Assembly (NCBI GenBank): GCA_950097035.1
Contig: CATNDT010000006.1
Span: forward strand, 1 to 38,851
DNA from: an uncultured Oscillibacter sp.
GTDB lineage: Bacteria; Bacillota; Clostridia; Oscillospirales; Oscillospiraceae
Direction: 5' to 3'
Length of the DNA stretch: 38,851 nucleotides
Shown: positions 7,252 to 16,002 of the stretch, one piece after another
Layout: each line of letters begins with the position of its first letter
How positions within the stretch are numbered: position 1 is the stretch's first letter
Translations under genes and position numbers: made by a program
The notes under the pieces: generated by a model
The model's database searches: none
What the model was told of the DNA's origin: nothing
Seen by the model: only the letters and a program-made list of their open reading frames with translations

Positions 7252-9290
7252 TTATCTGTCAATGTTCACCAATTGATATTCACGGTTTCCAAGACCAATT
7301 TCCTCGGCGTGTTCCAGGGTATGCAGCCCATTTCGGGATTCAATTCGATTGACCAGGGAAGCCCCGTCCCCATCCTTCTGAGCATACACCAGATCAATGC
7401 ACGCCTGGTCCAGGGCCACCGGGTCGGTGGAGGCCAGGATGCCGATATCGTGGAGGTCCGGCTCCGAAGGGTTGCCGTCACAGTCACAGTCGATGGACAG
7501 CCGGTTCATCACGTTGACATAGACGATACGGTCTCCGTTGCCCAGGTAATCGGAGACGGATTTGCCCGCCTCGGCCATGGACTCGGTAAAGGCGGTTTGG
7601 TCGCCGCCCCAGGGGCTGGTATGGCTCTGACCTCCGGTGTGAATCAGGCATTTTCCCTCCTGGGAACCAAGACCGATGGAGATGTTTTTGATGGCCCCGC
7701 CATAGCCTGCCATCGCGTGGCCTTTGAAGTGAGACAGGACCAGGTAGGAATCGTACTCCCCAAAGTGCTGGCCCACAAGGTTTTCCTTGAGATTCGTTCC
7801 ACCATTGACCGGCAGGGACATGGAGCCGTTTTCGTCCAGGATGACCACATCGGCAATATCGTTAAAGCCGTGGTCCTTCGCCACCTGATAATGCATGGCG
7901 GTGCTGGAACGCTGCCCACCGTAGGCGGTGTTGCATTCCACGATGGTGCCGTCCACCTCCTGGACCACATCCTTGATTAACTCCGGGCGCAGGTAGTTGC
8001 TGGCGGGCGGCTCACCGGTGGAGAGCTTGACCGCCACCTTTCCCGTGGGAGTCCAGTTCAGGGCCTTGTATACCGCCATCAGGCCCTCCGGGGAGATGTC
8101 CGTGGTCATATAGACCTTGGGGCTGTCTCCGTCCTCTGCGGGAGCGGCGGTCTGGTCCTGGTTCAGGTAGCGGTAGAGAATCGCTGCTGTTTGAGCACGG
8201 GTGAGGGGACCGACCGGATCAAAGCGGTTCCCCTCTTTGCCATTGATCACGCCGTTGGCCCTTGCCCAGTCCACAGCCGTCCTGGCATAGGCGGCAATGG
8301 CGGATTCATCCGCGAAGTCCTCTCCGGCGCTGGCGGCAGGACTCCCTGCATACCGCCACAATACCGCCGCCATCTGCTGGCGGGTCACGGGATCATCTGC
8401 TCCAAACGTGCCATTCCCATAGCCGGACATCACACCGTTTGCCGATGCCCAGGACGCCGCACTGGCATAAGCGGACCCGGCGGAAATATCAGAAAACACA
8501 GTGGAAGTTACCGCCGGACTGCCTGCAGCCCGGTACAGCGCGTCCGCCACAGTGGCGCGGGTCATAGCGGTATTGGCATCAAATGTCGTTCCGGTCAGAA
8601 TGCCGTTCTCCCGACACCAATTCGCCGCTTCCGCATACCATGCATCCGATGGAACATCTGAAAAAGTGCCGGAGCCAAGTTGACGGTACTCCTCCTCGGA
8701 AATGCGGTCAAACCACTCTACGCCCGGACGCTCCGGGTTTGTGTTGGCGGCAATGTGGGCAAAAGTGCTGTTGGCGCTGCCGCCATGCCAGTGCTTGACG
8801 CCGGGAGGACAGTAGGCCACATCACCGGGATGCAGCACCTCCACTGGCTGGCCCTCGATCTGGTGATATCCGATACCGTCCGTGGCAATCAAGATCTGCC
8901 CGCCCTCGTGGGTATGCCAGTCATTGATGACGCCCGGCTCAAAGACAACGTAGTGAAGCGAAGGCGCGTCCGCCGCGTTTTCCCCGTCCAGCAGATCGGA
9001 GATATAGACCGGGCCGCTGAAATGGTCGGAGCTGCTGGCCGATGCCACCCGCTGGAACATCACCGGGTTATCCGCTGTCACGCTGCGTCCGGTATATTCC
9101 TCTGCATTCAAGTTGTTGTACTGCTCATCGGTGACAGGCTCGCTCTCGCCGCCTCCGGTATAGTGGGAATCGTAGATCACCACCTGAGAGAACCAGCTGT
9201 CGGGGGCGGCTCCGAAACCGCCGCCGCGGAACAGGCGCTGAGGAGCAGGGTCAGCGTCAGCAGCGCCGCAAGAAGTTTTTTTCGTTTCAT
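7252..9290 (-). CDS. Surface protein: cupin + three SLH domains + DUF362, signal peptide in another frame
   Basis: The long frame encodes a cupin (metal-ligand motifs DWHTHEGG and PPGVKHWHGG, about residues 100-190 counted from 9297), three SLH modules (about 211-400, with repeats such as MTRATVADALYRAAGSP and VTRQQMAAVLWRYAGSP) and a full DUF362 domain (about 430-681, with SIDCDCDG and ASTDPVALDQACIDLV). The best start, ATG 9290 with AGGAGG seven bases upstream, lies in a different frame and encodes a lipoprotein signal MKRKKLLAALLTLTLLLSAC, then hits a stop after about 37 codons. ATG 9297 of the long frame directly abuts the AGGAGG and encodes no signal. The shift is needed near the GCGGCGGCGG run at 9219-9228: one extra base would join them. 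Either a true frameshift, a sequencing error or slippage. I know no such cupin-SLH-DUF362 architecture. Confidence 0.75.
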
Positions 9291-9302
9291 GTGTCATCCT
9301 CC

Positions 9303-10205
9303 TTAAAAAATAAGATTCACCAGCCATCCTGTCGCCAGCGCGAACAGAATGGTAAAGGCCCAGTAAAGAGCAAAACGCTTCGCCCCCAGCACGATTTTCA
9401 CCGCTCCCAGATTGGTGATTTTCGTGGCGGGCCCGGTAATCATGAAAGCCGCCGCGCTGCCCATGCTCATGCCGTCCACCAGCCAAGCCTGGAGCAGCGG
9501 AATCGTCCCGCCGCCGCAGGCGTAAAGGGGAACGCCGATGGTCGCCGCCATCAAAACCCCAAAACCTTCATTGTCTCCGAACAGGCTGGCCACCACATCA
9601 GAGGGGACATACCGCTGAAACAGGGCGGACAGAGCCACGCCCAGCAGGAACATAGGACCGGTGGCCTTGATATTCCGGCCCAGATTTTTCAAAAAGCGCA
9701 TCAAAATATTGGGGTCTGTGTCCCGGCTGGCGGGGGCGGAGAAACCGGTGAAGTTAAAAAAGCCTTTTTCCCGGTAGAACCAGCGGATCAGCAGCCCGGC
9801 GGCGCCGCCGCAGAGGAAGCTGGACAAAATGCGAATGACCAGTGCTGCCTGTCCCAGGGCCATGCTGTAGAGAATCAGCTGGGGATTGAGAAGAATGGAG
9901 CTCATCATAAAGGCCGCCAGCCAATCGTCCTCCATGCCGCTCTCCGAGAAGGACGCCGCCAGGGGGATGGTTCCATACATACAAAGCGGCGAGGCGATAC
10001 CCAAAGCACTGGCGATGAAGATGCCCAGAACGCCCAGCCGTTTCCCGTGGAGGGAGCGGAACAGTCCATGGATATGCTCCTTGGCAAAGACGGAGACGGC
10101 CGATCCCAGCACCATGCCCAGCACCCAATAGCGAAAAATCTGGGACAGCTGAAGACTGAAATAGTACCAGAGATAGACAGCCTCCCGGTGAAGTATCTCA
10201 ATCAT
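9303..10205 (-). CDS. DUF318/ArsP_1-family permease
   Basis: 300 residues with about eight hydrophobic segments. The two halves carry matching motifs: IASPLCMYGTIPLAAS (near residue 89) and IGVPLYACGGGTIPLLQA (near 221), each with a Cys-containing CMYGTIP/CGGGTIP loop, typical of the permease family that includes ArsP and YraQ. Members export organo-metalloid or remain uncharacterised. It ends 12 bases before the cupin-SLH-DUF362 gene and follows the histidine kinase by 62 bases, so it is probably the first target of the two-component system. A ten-codon ORF overlaps its start. Confidence 0.85.
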   Translation of the reverse strand: MIEILHREAVYLWYYFSLQLSQIFRYWVLGMVLGSAVSVFAKEHIHGLFRSLHGKRLGVLGIFIASALGIASPLCMYGTIPLAASFSESGMEDDWLAAFMMSSILLNPQLILYSMALGQAALVIRILSSFLCGGAAGLLIRWFYREKGFFNFTGFSAPASRDTDPNILMRFLKNLGRNIKATGPMFLLGVALSALFQRYVPSDVVASLFGDNEGFGVLMAATIGVPLYACGGGTIPLLQAWLVDGMSMGSAAAFMITGPATKITNLGAVKIVLGAKRFALYWAFTILFALATGWLVNLIF

Positions 10206-10230
10206 CTAAGCTCACCAACTGATTTCTCAT
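10198..10230 (-). CDS. Possible leader peptide upstream of the permease
   Basis: ATG 10230 has AGGAGG ten bases upstream and encodes MRNQLVSLDD followed by a stop that overlaps the permease start (GATGATTGA). The permease itself has no clear ribosome site of its own, so translation is probably delivered by re-initiation from this short ORF. It could also be a vestigial start. Sequence evidence is only the ribosome site and overlap. Confidence 0.35.
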   Translation of the reverse strand: MRNQLVSLDD

Positions 10231-10267
10231 CTTTGATCTACCTCCTGATTGACAAAATTTGAGGAAC

Positions 10268-11482
10268 CTACATGGGAAATACAACGGAAATGACCAGTGA
10301 GTGTCCGTCCTGGCTGGAAGCACTGACTTCTCCCTTATGCGCCAGAACAACCGCCTGGACGATGGAAAGGCCGATCCCGTGTCCGCCAGTCTGGGAGTTT
10401 CGAGAGGGATCAGCACGGTAGAAGCGGTCAAACAAGTTCTTCAGATTATCTTCTGAGATCGCCTGCGTGGTATTAAATACACGCAAGTAAACGAACCGGC
10501 CTCGTTTTTCCAATGTCAGTGAAATGCGTCCGTTCGGTTCCGAGTATTTCAGAGCGTTATCCAGAAGATTGGAAATGGCCTGTCCGATTTTCTTTTCATC
10601 GCCGCGCATGATAATGCCCGGCTGGATACTGCTGGTAAACGACTTTTCCTGTGTTTTCGCAAGCGCCTGAAAGGACTGCACCAGTTCATCCGACAAGGCG
10701 GACAGCGAAAACTCCTTCATTTGCAGGTGACTTTGACTCTCCTCCATTTTGGACAGATAGATCAGATCATTGGTCAGCGTTGTCAGCCGTTTGATTTGAA
10801 GCTGGATGTCCCGCAGCCATTCGCTCTCGCCGTACTCCATATCCAAAACATCCACATCCGCGGAGATGATGGTCAGCGGCGTCTTAATCTCATGGCCCGC
10901 GTCCGTGATAAAGCGCCGCTGCTTTTCATAGCTTTCGGAAACCGGCCTGACAATGCGCTTTGAAAGGGCGAACAGGAGGATAAACACGGACAGCAGCCCG
11001 AAAAAGGCAACCAGAATACTGGATAGCAGAAGACTGCGGAACGATGCGATCTCCTTGCCGAGATCTAAAAAAATGAATAATGTTTCATCCCTGCCGTCCC
11101 GGCGCAGAAACCGAAAGTCTTGATAAAAGCCCCTTTCCCGTTCCCAGACAGCCCTTGCGTATTCCGCCGCGCCTGTTTCGTCCACGGCGGAAATCTTTTC
11201 TGTATTGGCTGAAAGGACGGTTTTTTCATCTGTCATCACAACGGAAAAATAGCGGCAGGTAAACAGCGCCTCCGGGGATTTTGCCAGCAGTGCCTGTAGC
11301 TCTTCGGATTCCCACGCCGGGAAGGCGCCGCCATTTTTCGCCAGCATGGTCAGGACCTCATCGGCCTCAGCGGTCATATTGCGATAATTGAGCACATTGA
11401 TGGCGCTGACAATGACCAAAAACACCAGAAAAAGGGACAGCATGGCAACGGTAATCAGCCTGCGGCGAAGTCTGTTGATCAT
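10268..11482 (-). CDS. Sensor histidine kinase
   Basis: 404 residues from ATG 11482, which overlaps the response-regulator stop as ATGA; the track's earlier start lacks support. Two membrane helices (about 10-32 and 150-175) flank an extracytoplasmic sensor domain of roughly 120 residues. Then come the phospho-acceptor helix with ITDAGHEIKTPLTIIS, an N box around LLDNALKYSEP, and a G box GGHGIGLSIVQAVVLAHKG. This is a classical HisKA/HATPase_c kinase. It should signal to the regulator encoded just upstream. The stimulus is unknown; location at the head of the surface redox locus suggests an envelope or substrate signal. Confidence 0.92.
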   Translation of the reverse strand: MINRLRRRLITVAMLSLFLVFLVIVSAINVLNYRNMTAEADEVLTMLAKNGGAFPAWESEELQALLAKSPEALFTCRYFSVVMTDEKTVLSANTEKISAVDETGAAEYARAVWERERGFYQDFRFLRRDGRDETLFIFLDLGKEIASFRSLLLSSILVAFFGLLSVFILLFALSKRIVRPVSESYEKQRRFITDAGHEIKTPLTIISADVDVLDMEYGESEWLRDIQLQIKRLTTLTNDLIYLSKMEESQSHLQMKEFSLSALSDELVQSFQALAKTQEKSFTSSIQPGIIMRGDEKKIGQAISNLLDNALKYSEPNGRISLTLEKRGRFVYLRVFNTTQAISEDNLKNLFDRFYRADPSRNSQTGGHGIGLSIVQAVVLAHKGEVSASSQDGHSLVISVVFPM

Positions 11483-12153
11483 AGTACGCTCCTCAGATAG
11501 TATCCCGCGTTCCTGGAGGCCGTGATTTCCACATCCGCTCCCAGCTCGGTCAGTTTTTTCCGCAGACGTGAGATATGTACCCACACGACATTGGTTTCCG
11601 CATCACTGTCATATCCCCAGATGACTTCCAGAAAACGCTCCGCGGATATGAGGCTGGAGGGGGATCGCAGCAGCAGCTCCAGCATTTGATACTCCTTGTT
11701 GGGCAGCCGAAGGCGGCCGCTGGGAGAGGACAATTCAAAGGAGGCGCAGTTTAACGTGATATTCCCCATTTGCAGCAGCACATCGCCCTGCGAGGCGCGG
11801 TTGCGGGTCATGGCGCGAATACGCGCCAGCAGTTCTCTTGTTGAAAAGGGTTTGGCCAGGTAGTCATTGGCTCCGCTGTCCAGGCCCAGGACCTTATCCT
11901 CCACCTCGGATTTTGCCGTCAGCATCAGAACGGGGATATGGTTTCCGCTGGATCGAAGCTGCCGCAGAACGCTCAGCCCGTCCAGTTTTGGCATCATAAT
12001 GTCCAGGATCAGCGCGTCATAGTTTCCGGCATCCAGATAGGCCAGAGCCTCCGCGCCATCATAAACAGCGTCAACGGAGTAGTGATTTCCCTCCAAAATC
12101 GCGGTCAGTGCTTTGGAAAGAGACGTTTCATCTTCTGCCAAAAGTAATCTCAT
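11479..12153 (-). CDS. OmpR-family response regulator
   Basis: 224 residues from ATG 12153 (MRLLLAEDETSLSKALTAIL), chosen because AAGGAGG lies just upstream; the track version adds 23 residues without support. Receiver with acidic pair EDE, phospho-acceptor Asp in LILDIMMPKLDG, Thr in MLTAKS and Lys in AKPFSTREL. Winged-helix DNA-binding domain from about 125, with VVWVHISRLRKKL as recognition region. Translationally coupled to the kinase. A -10-like TATGAT lies about 35 bases upstream of the start without a well-spaced -35. Confidence 0.93.
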   Translation of the reverse strand: MRLLLAEDETSLSKALTAILEGNHYSVDAVYDGAEALAYLDAGNYDALILDIMMPKLDGLSVLRQLRSSGNHIPVLMLTAKSEVEDKVLGLDSGANDYLAKPFSTRELLARIRAMTRNRASQGDVLLQMGNITLNCASFELSSPSGRLRLPNKEYQMLELLLRSPSSLISAERFLEVIWGYDSDAETNVVWVHISRLRKKLTELGADVEITASRNAGYYLRSVL

Positions 12154-12277
12154 ATCAAACCTCCTTGCGGAACAAAGAGCAGAATCTATGTTTTGTATCA
12201 TACCATACGGACTTTTCCTCAACCTAAACCTGTGTGGTATTTTTCAGTGCATCCCAATGTCGTTTTACTGAAAGCAA

Positions 12278-12315
12278 ACGGTTTCAGAACAGCCATGTGG
12301 CCGTTTTGAAACCGT
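12278..12315 (-). terminator. Long imperfect hairpin, likely terminator
   Basis: ACGGTTTC (12278-12285) pairs with GAAACCGT (12308-12315), and the inner GAAC and GCC also pair with GTTT and GGC across a four-base loop. On the minus strand a T-rich stretch (TTTGCTTTC) follows. It separates the long locus upstream from the two-component operon. Confidence 0.6.
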
Positions 12316-12331
12316 CTGCTGACCCATAAGT

Positions 12332-12621
12332 CTAATATCCAAGCTGATTCAGCCACTCAGCGACATCTCCGGCGGCATCTGCTACGCTCTGCTCACTGAC
12401 GGTAAAGCCGTCCTCCATGACGGTGGTCCCCGGTTCCAGCTCTTGGATCGTGCTGAGTTGCCGCTTACCTGAACCTCTGCTTGTTGGGGATTTTGATTGG
12501 CGGGGGAGGGCGAGTCGGATTCCCCGCTCTCTCCACCGCAGGCGGTCAGCAGGAGGATTAGGACTGCCGTCATGGGAATGGCTTTTGCCAAAAGAGTATG
12601 TTTCCTATTCGTGTTTTCCAT
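12332..12621 (-). pseudogene. Lipoprotein flavodoxin remnant: signal peptide joined to flavodoxin tail
   Basis: ATG 12621 begins a lipoprotein signal (AKAIPMTAVLILLLTACGG) and a Ser/Pro/Gln linker, as in the flavodoxin lipoprotein at 19187-20434. After VSGN the reading frame must shift; the new frame encodes STIQELEPGTTVMEDGFTVS and DVAEWLNQLGY then a stop at 12332. That tail matches the C-terminal strand and helix of flavodoxins. About 120-150 residues of flavodoxin core are missing, including the FMN phosphate loop. I conclude it is a head-to-tail deletion product and inactive. Confidence 0.65.
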
Positions 12622-12640
12622 TTGTCATCACCACAGTACA

Positions 12641-15262
12641 TCATTCAGAATCTGCGTTCCAAAAGAACCGCAGGGCATTATACATATATTCATTGGCCGC
12701 GTCCCCATCGTGGGCATAGCCCTCCCGTTCCCGGAAAGACAGGTTGCCGCTCTCCTCATTGTCCGCCAAGGTGAACACATCCGTCTCCGCCATGGCCATC
12801 ACGCCGTTCTTGAAGCCGGAGTAGGCGAAATCCTCCGTACCGGAGGCGGTGAAGATAAAGAAGTCCTCCGGAGAATGGTTGGAACCGCTCACAATATTTT
12901 CCATAAACTCCCCATTCCCAATGGGGCCGCCGCTGGAGGGGGCGAAATAGCGGAAGTAGTTCAGACAGTGCTCAAAGGTGTGCCAGGTGTTCATAGACCC
13001 CATGGAGAATCCGCCGAAGGCCCGGTGGCTGCGGGAGGCCGCAAGGCCCGCCGCATCGGTGCTGGCCGCGTAGGTGCTGTATTTGGATTCCACAGCGGGA
13101 ATCAGGTCATTCACCAGTTCGTTATGGAAATTATTTGTAAGCCGCAGAGCGAGAGAATAGTCCCCGCTGTCCGATTCGCTGGTGTTGTTATAGGTAGGCA
13201 GGACGATAATCAGTGGCTTGATTTTTCCATCCTCAATGGCGTGGTCCATGACGTATTTGAAGGCGTGGGGGGCCTCCGGAGTGCCCATAATGGTTGTCTC
13301 ATTGCTCCAGCCGCCGTGGCTGAGATAGAGAACGTTGTACCGCGCATTTTCGGAATACCCGTAGGGGAGGTAGACCCAGGCCGTTTTGGTCAGCCGCTGG
13401 GCATGATCCTCATAGGAGAGGGATTCCCATGTCTGGTACTCCAGCTTTTCAAGCCGTCCCGGATGGCTTGACGGCTGGGTGTAGCTCTCCGGGATATACT
13501 CCAGTTCCTCCGGAATTGTCCCGCTCAGGGAGGTGCGTTTCGTTTTGCTGAACAGCCAGCCCATGACTTCCTTTTCATGGGCGAACGCCTGTCCGCCGGC
13601 GTGCTGATCCTGAAAGCCGCGCTCCGTAAAATAACTTTGCGGCCGCACGTCCAGCACCAGCAATTCTCCAATCTGCTCCTCCGTCAAGCCCTGGGCCTCA
13701 TAAAGTCCATGCAGAGTGGCGTAAGCATTTTTAAGAGAGTCGGAACCGTAGTAGCTGTCATTTTCCCCGATAGCCAGGTAGACCGGCGTCCGGGCGGATG
13801 CCACGGCTTCCAGATCCCCGTCCCACTGGGAGGCGGTCATGAGATACCCGGCAAAGAGGTCCGGACGCTTGCCCATCACCAGAGAACCCGTCTCCCCGCC
13901 GCCGGACATCCCGTGGAGGTATACCCGGCTGGGGTCGATGTTGTAGTGTTTCAGGAAAAACTCCGTCAAGGCAATGGCTTGATTGGCGCTGGTTTCGCCC
14001 CAATCGCTGAGCTGAGGGGACAAAACGATCATCTTATCGTTATATTGAATCGCCTCTGGCCCAAAATCCTCCACCATATTCGCTCCTACCCCTTGGAAAT
14101 GCAGTCCCTCCCAGCCGGGAAGGGTGACGAACAGGGCATAGGGTTCGCTGCCGTCATAGGTCTCGGGGATGTAGCTGGAGTAGTGGATGTCTCCCTGAGC
14201 TCCAGCGTGAAGCACATTGTTCTGGACAAAGCCCCGGCGTGTTTCGGTGCCGGGCGTGACAAACTGGTCCTCCCAGAAAGCCACAGCGTCCTTGATCCAG
14301 CCCTCGGCCACGGTCCCCGTGCCCAGGCCGAAGCCGTGGCGCAGTCCCTCATAGACGTGGAACTCGGTGGGGATGCCCAGCTTCTCCAGTGCCTCCAGCC
14401 GCCGTTCCATAGTCTGCCAGCTGGCAATACCATCGCTTGTTCCCACGCAGACGTAGGTGGGCGGGTCATTCTCGGTGTACTCACTGTGGCCTGTGTATTG
14501 GATGACAGCCGCACCAGGCCTGGGCAGGTTCCCGCCGCCGAAGGCCGCCGGGCCGTAGCTGCCCAGATACGCCGTCATCCGCCCGCCGGCGGAGCTGCCC
14601 CACAGGGAGTAGCGGTCCGTCTCCACATCCAGCTCTTCCGCGTGTTCAAAGATGAAGGCAATGGCCCGCGCCAGATCCTCACAGGCCGTCTGGGCGCCGG
14701 GGCGGTAGATGAGGGCAAAGGCGTTGTAGCCCATCTTGCTGAGCTCCAGCGCGTGGGGGAAACTGTCGTGCATGGCCCCCACATAGGCGAACCCGCCTTC
14801 GGCGCTGCAGACAGCAAAGCGTTCGCCGGGACTGCCCTTGAAGAAGAACAGACCGGTGTCCTCCTTGGCGGGGTCGGCGGCTTTTTCTTCGTCCGTATAG
14901 ATGTCGTAGAAAATCGTATCTCCCGCCCCGGCGTGAGTTTTCATATAGTTGGCGATTTCCACCGTCTTGGCCGGGTCAATGTTGTTATACCAGGTCAGGC
15001 GCAGCTCCCCCAGGGTATCCCCGCTGTAGTAGCTGTCGTTGACTGGAAAAATCAGCCGCCCATAGTCTCCAAAGGCGGGGTCATGGATCACATCGGTGAT
15101 CCTGGTATCCACTGTATAGGCGTTTTCCATGGTTACAGCTCCTGTGCCGTTCGCCAGCTTCTCCGGTGCGCCGCCGGTTCCCGTCTGCGCCGCGTTGGCG
15201 CAGCCGCACAGCAATGCGGTAATCCAGACAGTCAGCAATCCCATTGCAAGCGGTTTTTTCAT
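12641..15262 (-). CDS. Lipoprotein with three alpha/beta-hydrolase (esterase) domains
   Basis: About 873 residues from ATG 15262 (MKKPLAMGLL; GGGGA upstream), with lipobox ALLCGC. Three complete hydrolase domains follow (numbers from the 877-residue ORF). Domain 1, about 90-320, BD-FAE-like: nucleophile GSSAGG (226), acid GTSDGI, histidine LRHGFG. Domain 2, about 340-575, polyhydroxybutyrate-depolymerase/prolyl-oligopeptidase-like: GMSGGG (455), GENDSY, DQHAGG. Domain 3, about 585-877, esterase-D/feruloyl-esterase-like: GFSMGS (755), GTEDFA, YAHDGD. All three triads look intact. It should sit on the outer face of the membrane. Substrates unknown; carbohydrate acetyl or feruloyl esters are plausible for domains 1 and 3. 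A chain of three different esterases is unusual. It follows the reductase gene with a structured 83-base gap. Confidence 0.88.
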   Translation of the reverse strand: MKKPLAMGLLTVWITALLCGCANAAQTGTGGAPEKLANGTGAVTMENAYTVDTRITDVIHDPAFGDYGRLIFPVNDSYYSGDTLGELRLTWYNNIDPAKTVEIANYMKTHAGAGDTIFYDIYTDEEKAADPAKEDTGLFFFKGSPGERFAVCSAEGGFAYVGAMHDSFPHALELSKMGYNAFALIYRPGAQTACEDLARAIAFIFEHAEELDVETDRYSLWGSSAGGRMTAYLGSYGPAAFGGGNLPRPGAAVIQYTGHSEYTENDPPTYVCVGTSDGIASWQTMERRLEALEKLGIPTEFHVYEGLRHGFGLGTGTVAEGWIKDAVAFWEDQFVTPGTETRRGFVQNNVLHAGAQGDIHYSSYIPETYDGSEPYALFVTLPGWEGLHFQGVGANMVEDFGPEAIQYNDKMIVLSPQLSDWGETSANQAIALTEFFLKHYNIDPSRVYLHGMSGGGETGSLVMGKRPDLFAGYLMTASQWDGDLEAVASARTPVYLAIGENDSYYGSDSLKNAYATLHGLYEAQGLTEEQIGELLVLDVRPQSYFTERGFQDQHAGGQAFAHEKEVMGWLFSKTKRTSLSGTIPEELEYIPESYTQPSSHPGRLEKLEYQTWESLSYEDHAQRLTKTAWVYLPYGYSENARYNVLYLSHGGWSNETTIMGTPEAPHAFKYVMDHAIEDGKIKPLIIVLPTYNNTSESDSGDYSLALRLTNNFHNELVNDLIPAVESKYSTYAASTDAAGLAASRSHRAFGGFSMGSMNTWHTFEHCLNYFRYFAPSSGGPIGNGEFMENIVSGSNHSPEDFFIFTASGTEDFAYSGFKNGVMAMAETDVFTLADNEESGNLSFREREGYAHDGDAANEYMYNALRFFWNADSE

Positions 15263-15290
15263 AATCGTCCCCATTTCTGTGGCAGATACT

Positions 15291-15343
15291 CCCCCGCGGC
15301 ACAGTCCGCGGCCTGACGGTCAAACGCGCTGTGCCACGGGGGG
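15291..15343 (-). other. GC-rich stem-loop between reductase and triple esterase
   Basis: CCCCC-GC-GGCACAG (15291-15304) pairs with CTGTGCC-AC-GGGGG (15329-15342), a 12-bp stem with an internal 2x2 mismatch and a 24-base loop. There is no U-tract on the minus strand, so it looks like an RNA processing or stability element inside the operon rather than a full terminator. Confidence 0.5.
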
Positions 15344-15345
15344 AA

Positions 15346-15981
15346 TTACTCCCGGATGAAATTGGTGAAGCTGATGGTCTCCTGCTCCGGCAGGGGAACG
15401 CCCGCTTTTTCCCCGGCCTCCTTGCACTTGAGGAACCAGGCCATGTTCTTGCCCAGAATCCGCATGATCTGCATCCCCTCGGCATCCTTCCGCACTTCCT
15501 CCGGAGTCGTGCCGTGGACCATGTTCCAATACCGGGAGGTGATGATGGGCATCTGCATCAGGCCGAAATATTTGTTCATCTGATCCCAAGTGGCGGTGGT
15601 CCCGGCCCGCCGGGCGGAGATCGCCAGCCCCGCTGGCTTCAGGAGAAAGCGGTTTCCGCCGCCGCAGAAGTCGGCGTAAAAGGCACGGTCCAGAAAAGAG
15701 GTGATGGCTCCCGTGGCCCCGCCCCAGTGGACGGGGGTGCCGAAGACAAAGCCGTCGTAATCTCCGGCCAGATCCAGGAACTCATTCACCTTATCGTCAA
15801 ATACACAGGCGTGCTTCTTAACACAGGTCTTGCAGGCAATGCAGCCGGAGATAGGCTGATTGCCGATCCAGAACAGATCGGTATCAATGCCGTTTTCGTT
15901 CAGAGCGGAGGATACCTCCATCAGGGCCGTATAGGTGCATTTTTCCTTGTGGGGACTGCCGTTGACCAGCAATACTTTCAT
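15346..15981 (-). CDS. Flavodoxin-fold FMN reductase (iron-sulfur flavoprotein-like)
   Basis: 211 residues starting MKVLLVNGSPHKEKCTYTAL, the FMN phosphate-binding GSPH-K--T loop of the NADPH-dependent FMN reductase family. GCIACKTCVKKHACVFDD gives a C-x2-C-x2-C-x5-C-like cysteine cluster as in iron-sulfur flavoproteins; GTPVHWGGATGAITSFLDR is the flavin-binding loop. No signal peptide, so it is cytosolic. It lies 21 bases after the SLH-flavodoxin gene and could shuttle electrons from NAD(P)H or ferredoxin to small acceptors. Whether it can serve the exported flavodoxins is unknown. Confidence 0.87.
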   Translation of the reverse strand: MKVLLVNGSPHKEKCTYTALMEVSSALNENGIDTDLFWIGNQPISGCIACKTCVKKHACVFDDKVNEFLDLAGDYDGFVFGTPVHWGGATGAITSFLDRAFYADFCGGGNRFLLKPAGLAISARRAGTTATWDQMNKYFGLMQMPIITSRYWNMVHGTTPEEVRKDAEGMQIMRILGKNMAWFLKCKEAGEKAGVPLPEQETISFTNFIRE

Positions 15982-16002
15982 GATAGCTTTCTCCTTATTA
16001 AA

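Noticed and set aside
13577-15316. 579-codon plus-strand ORF
   Set aside because: Shadow of the triple esterase; GC-rich codon use leaves the opposite strand open.
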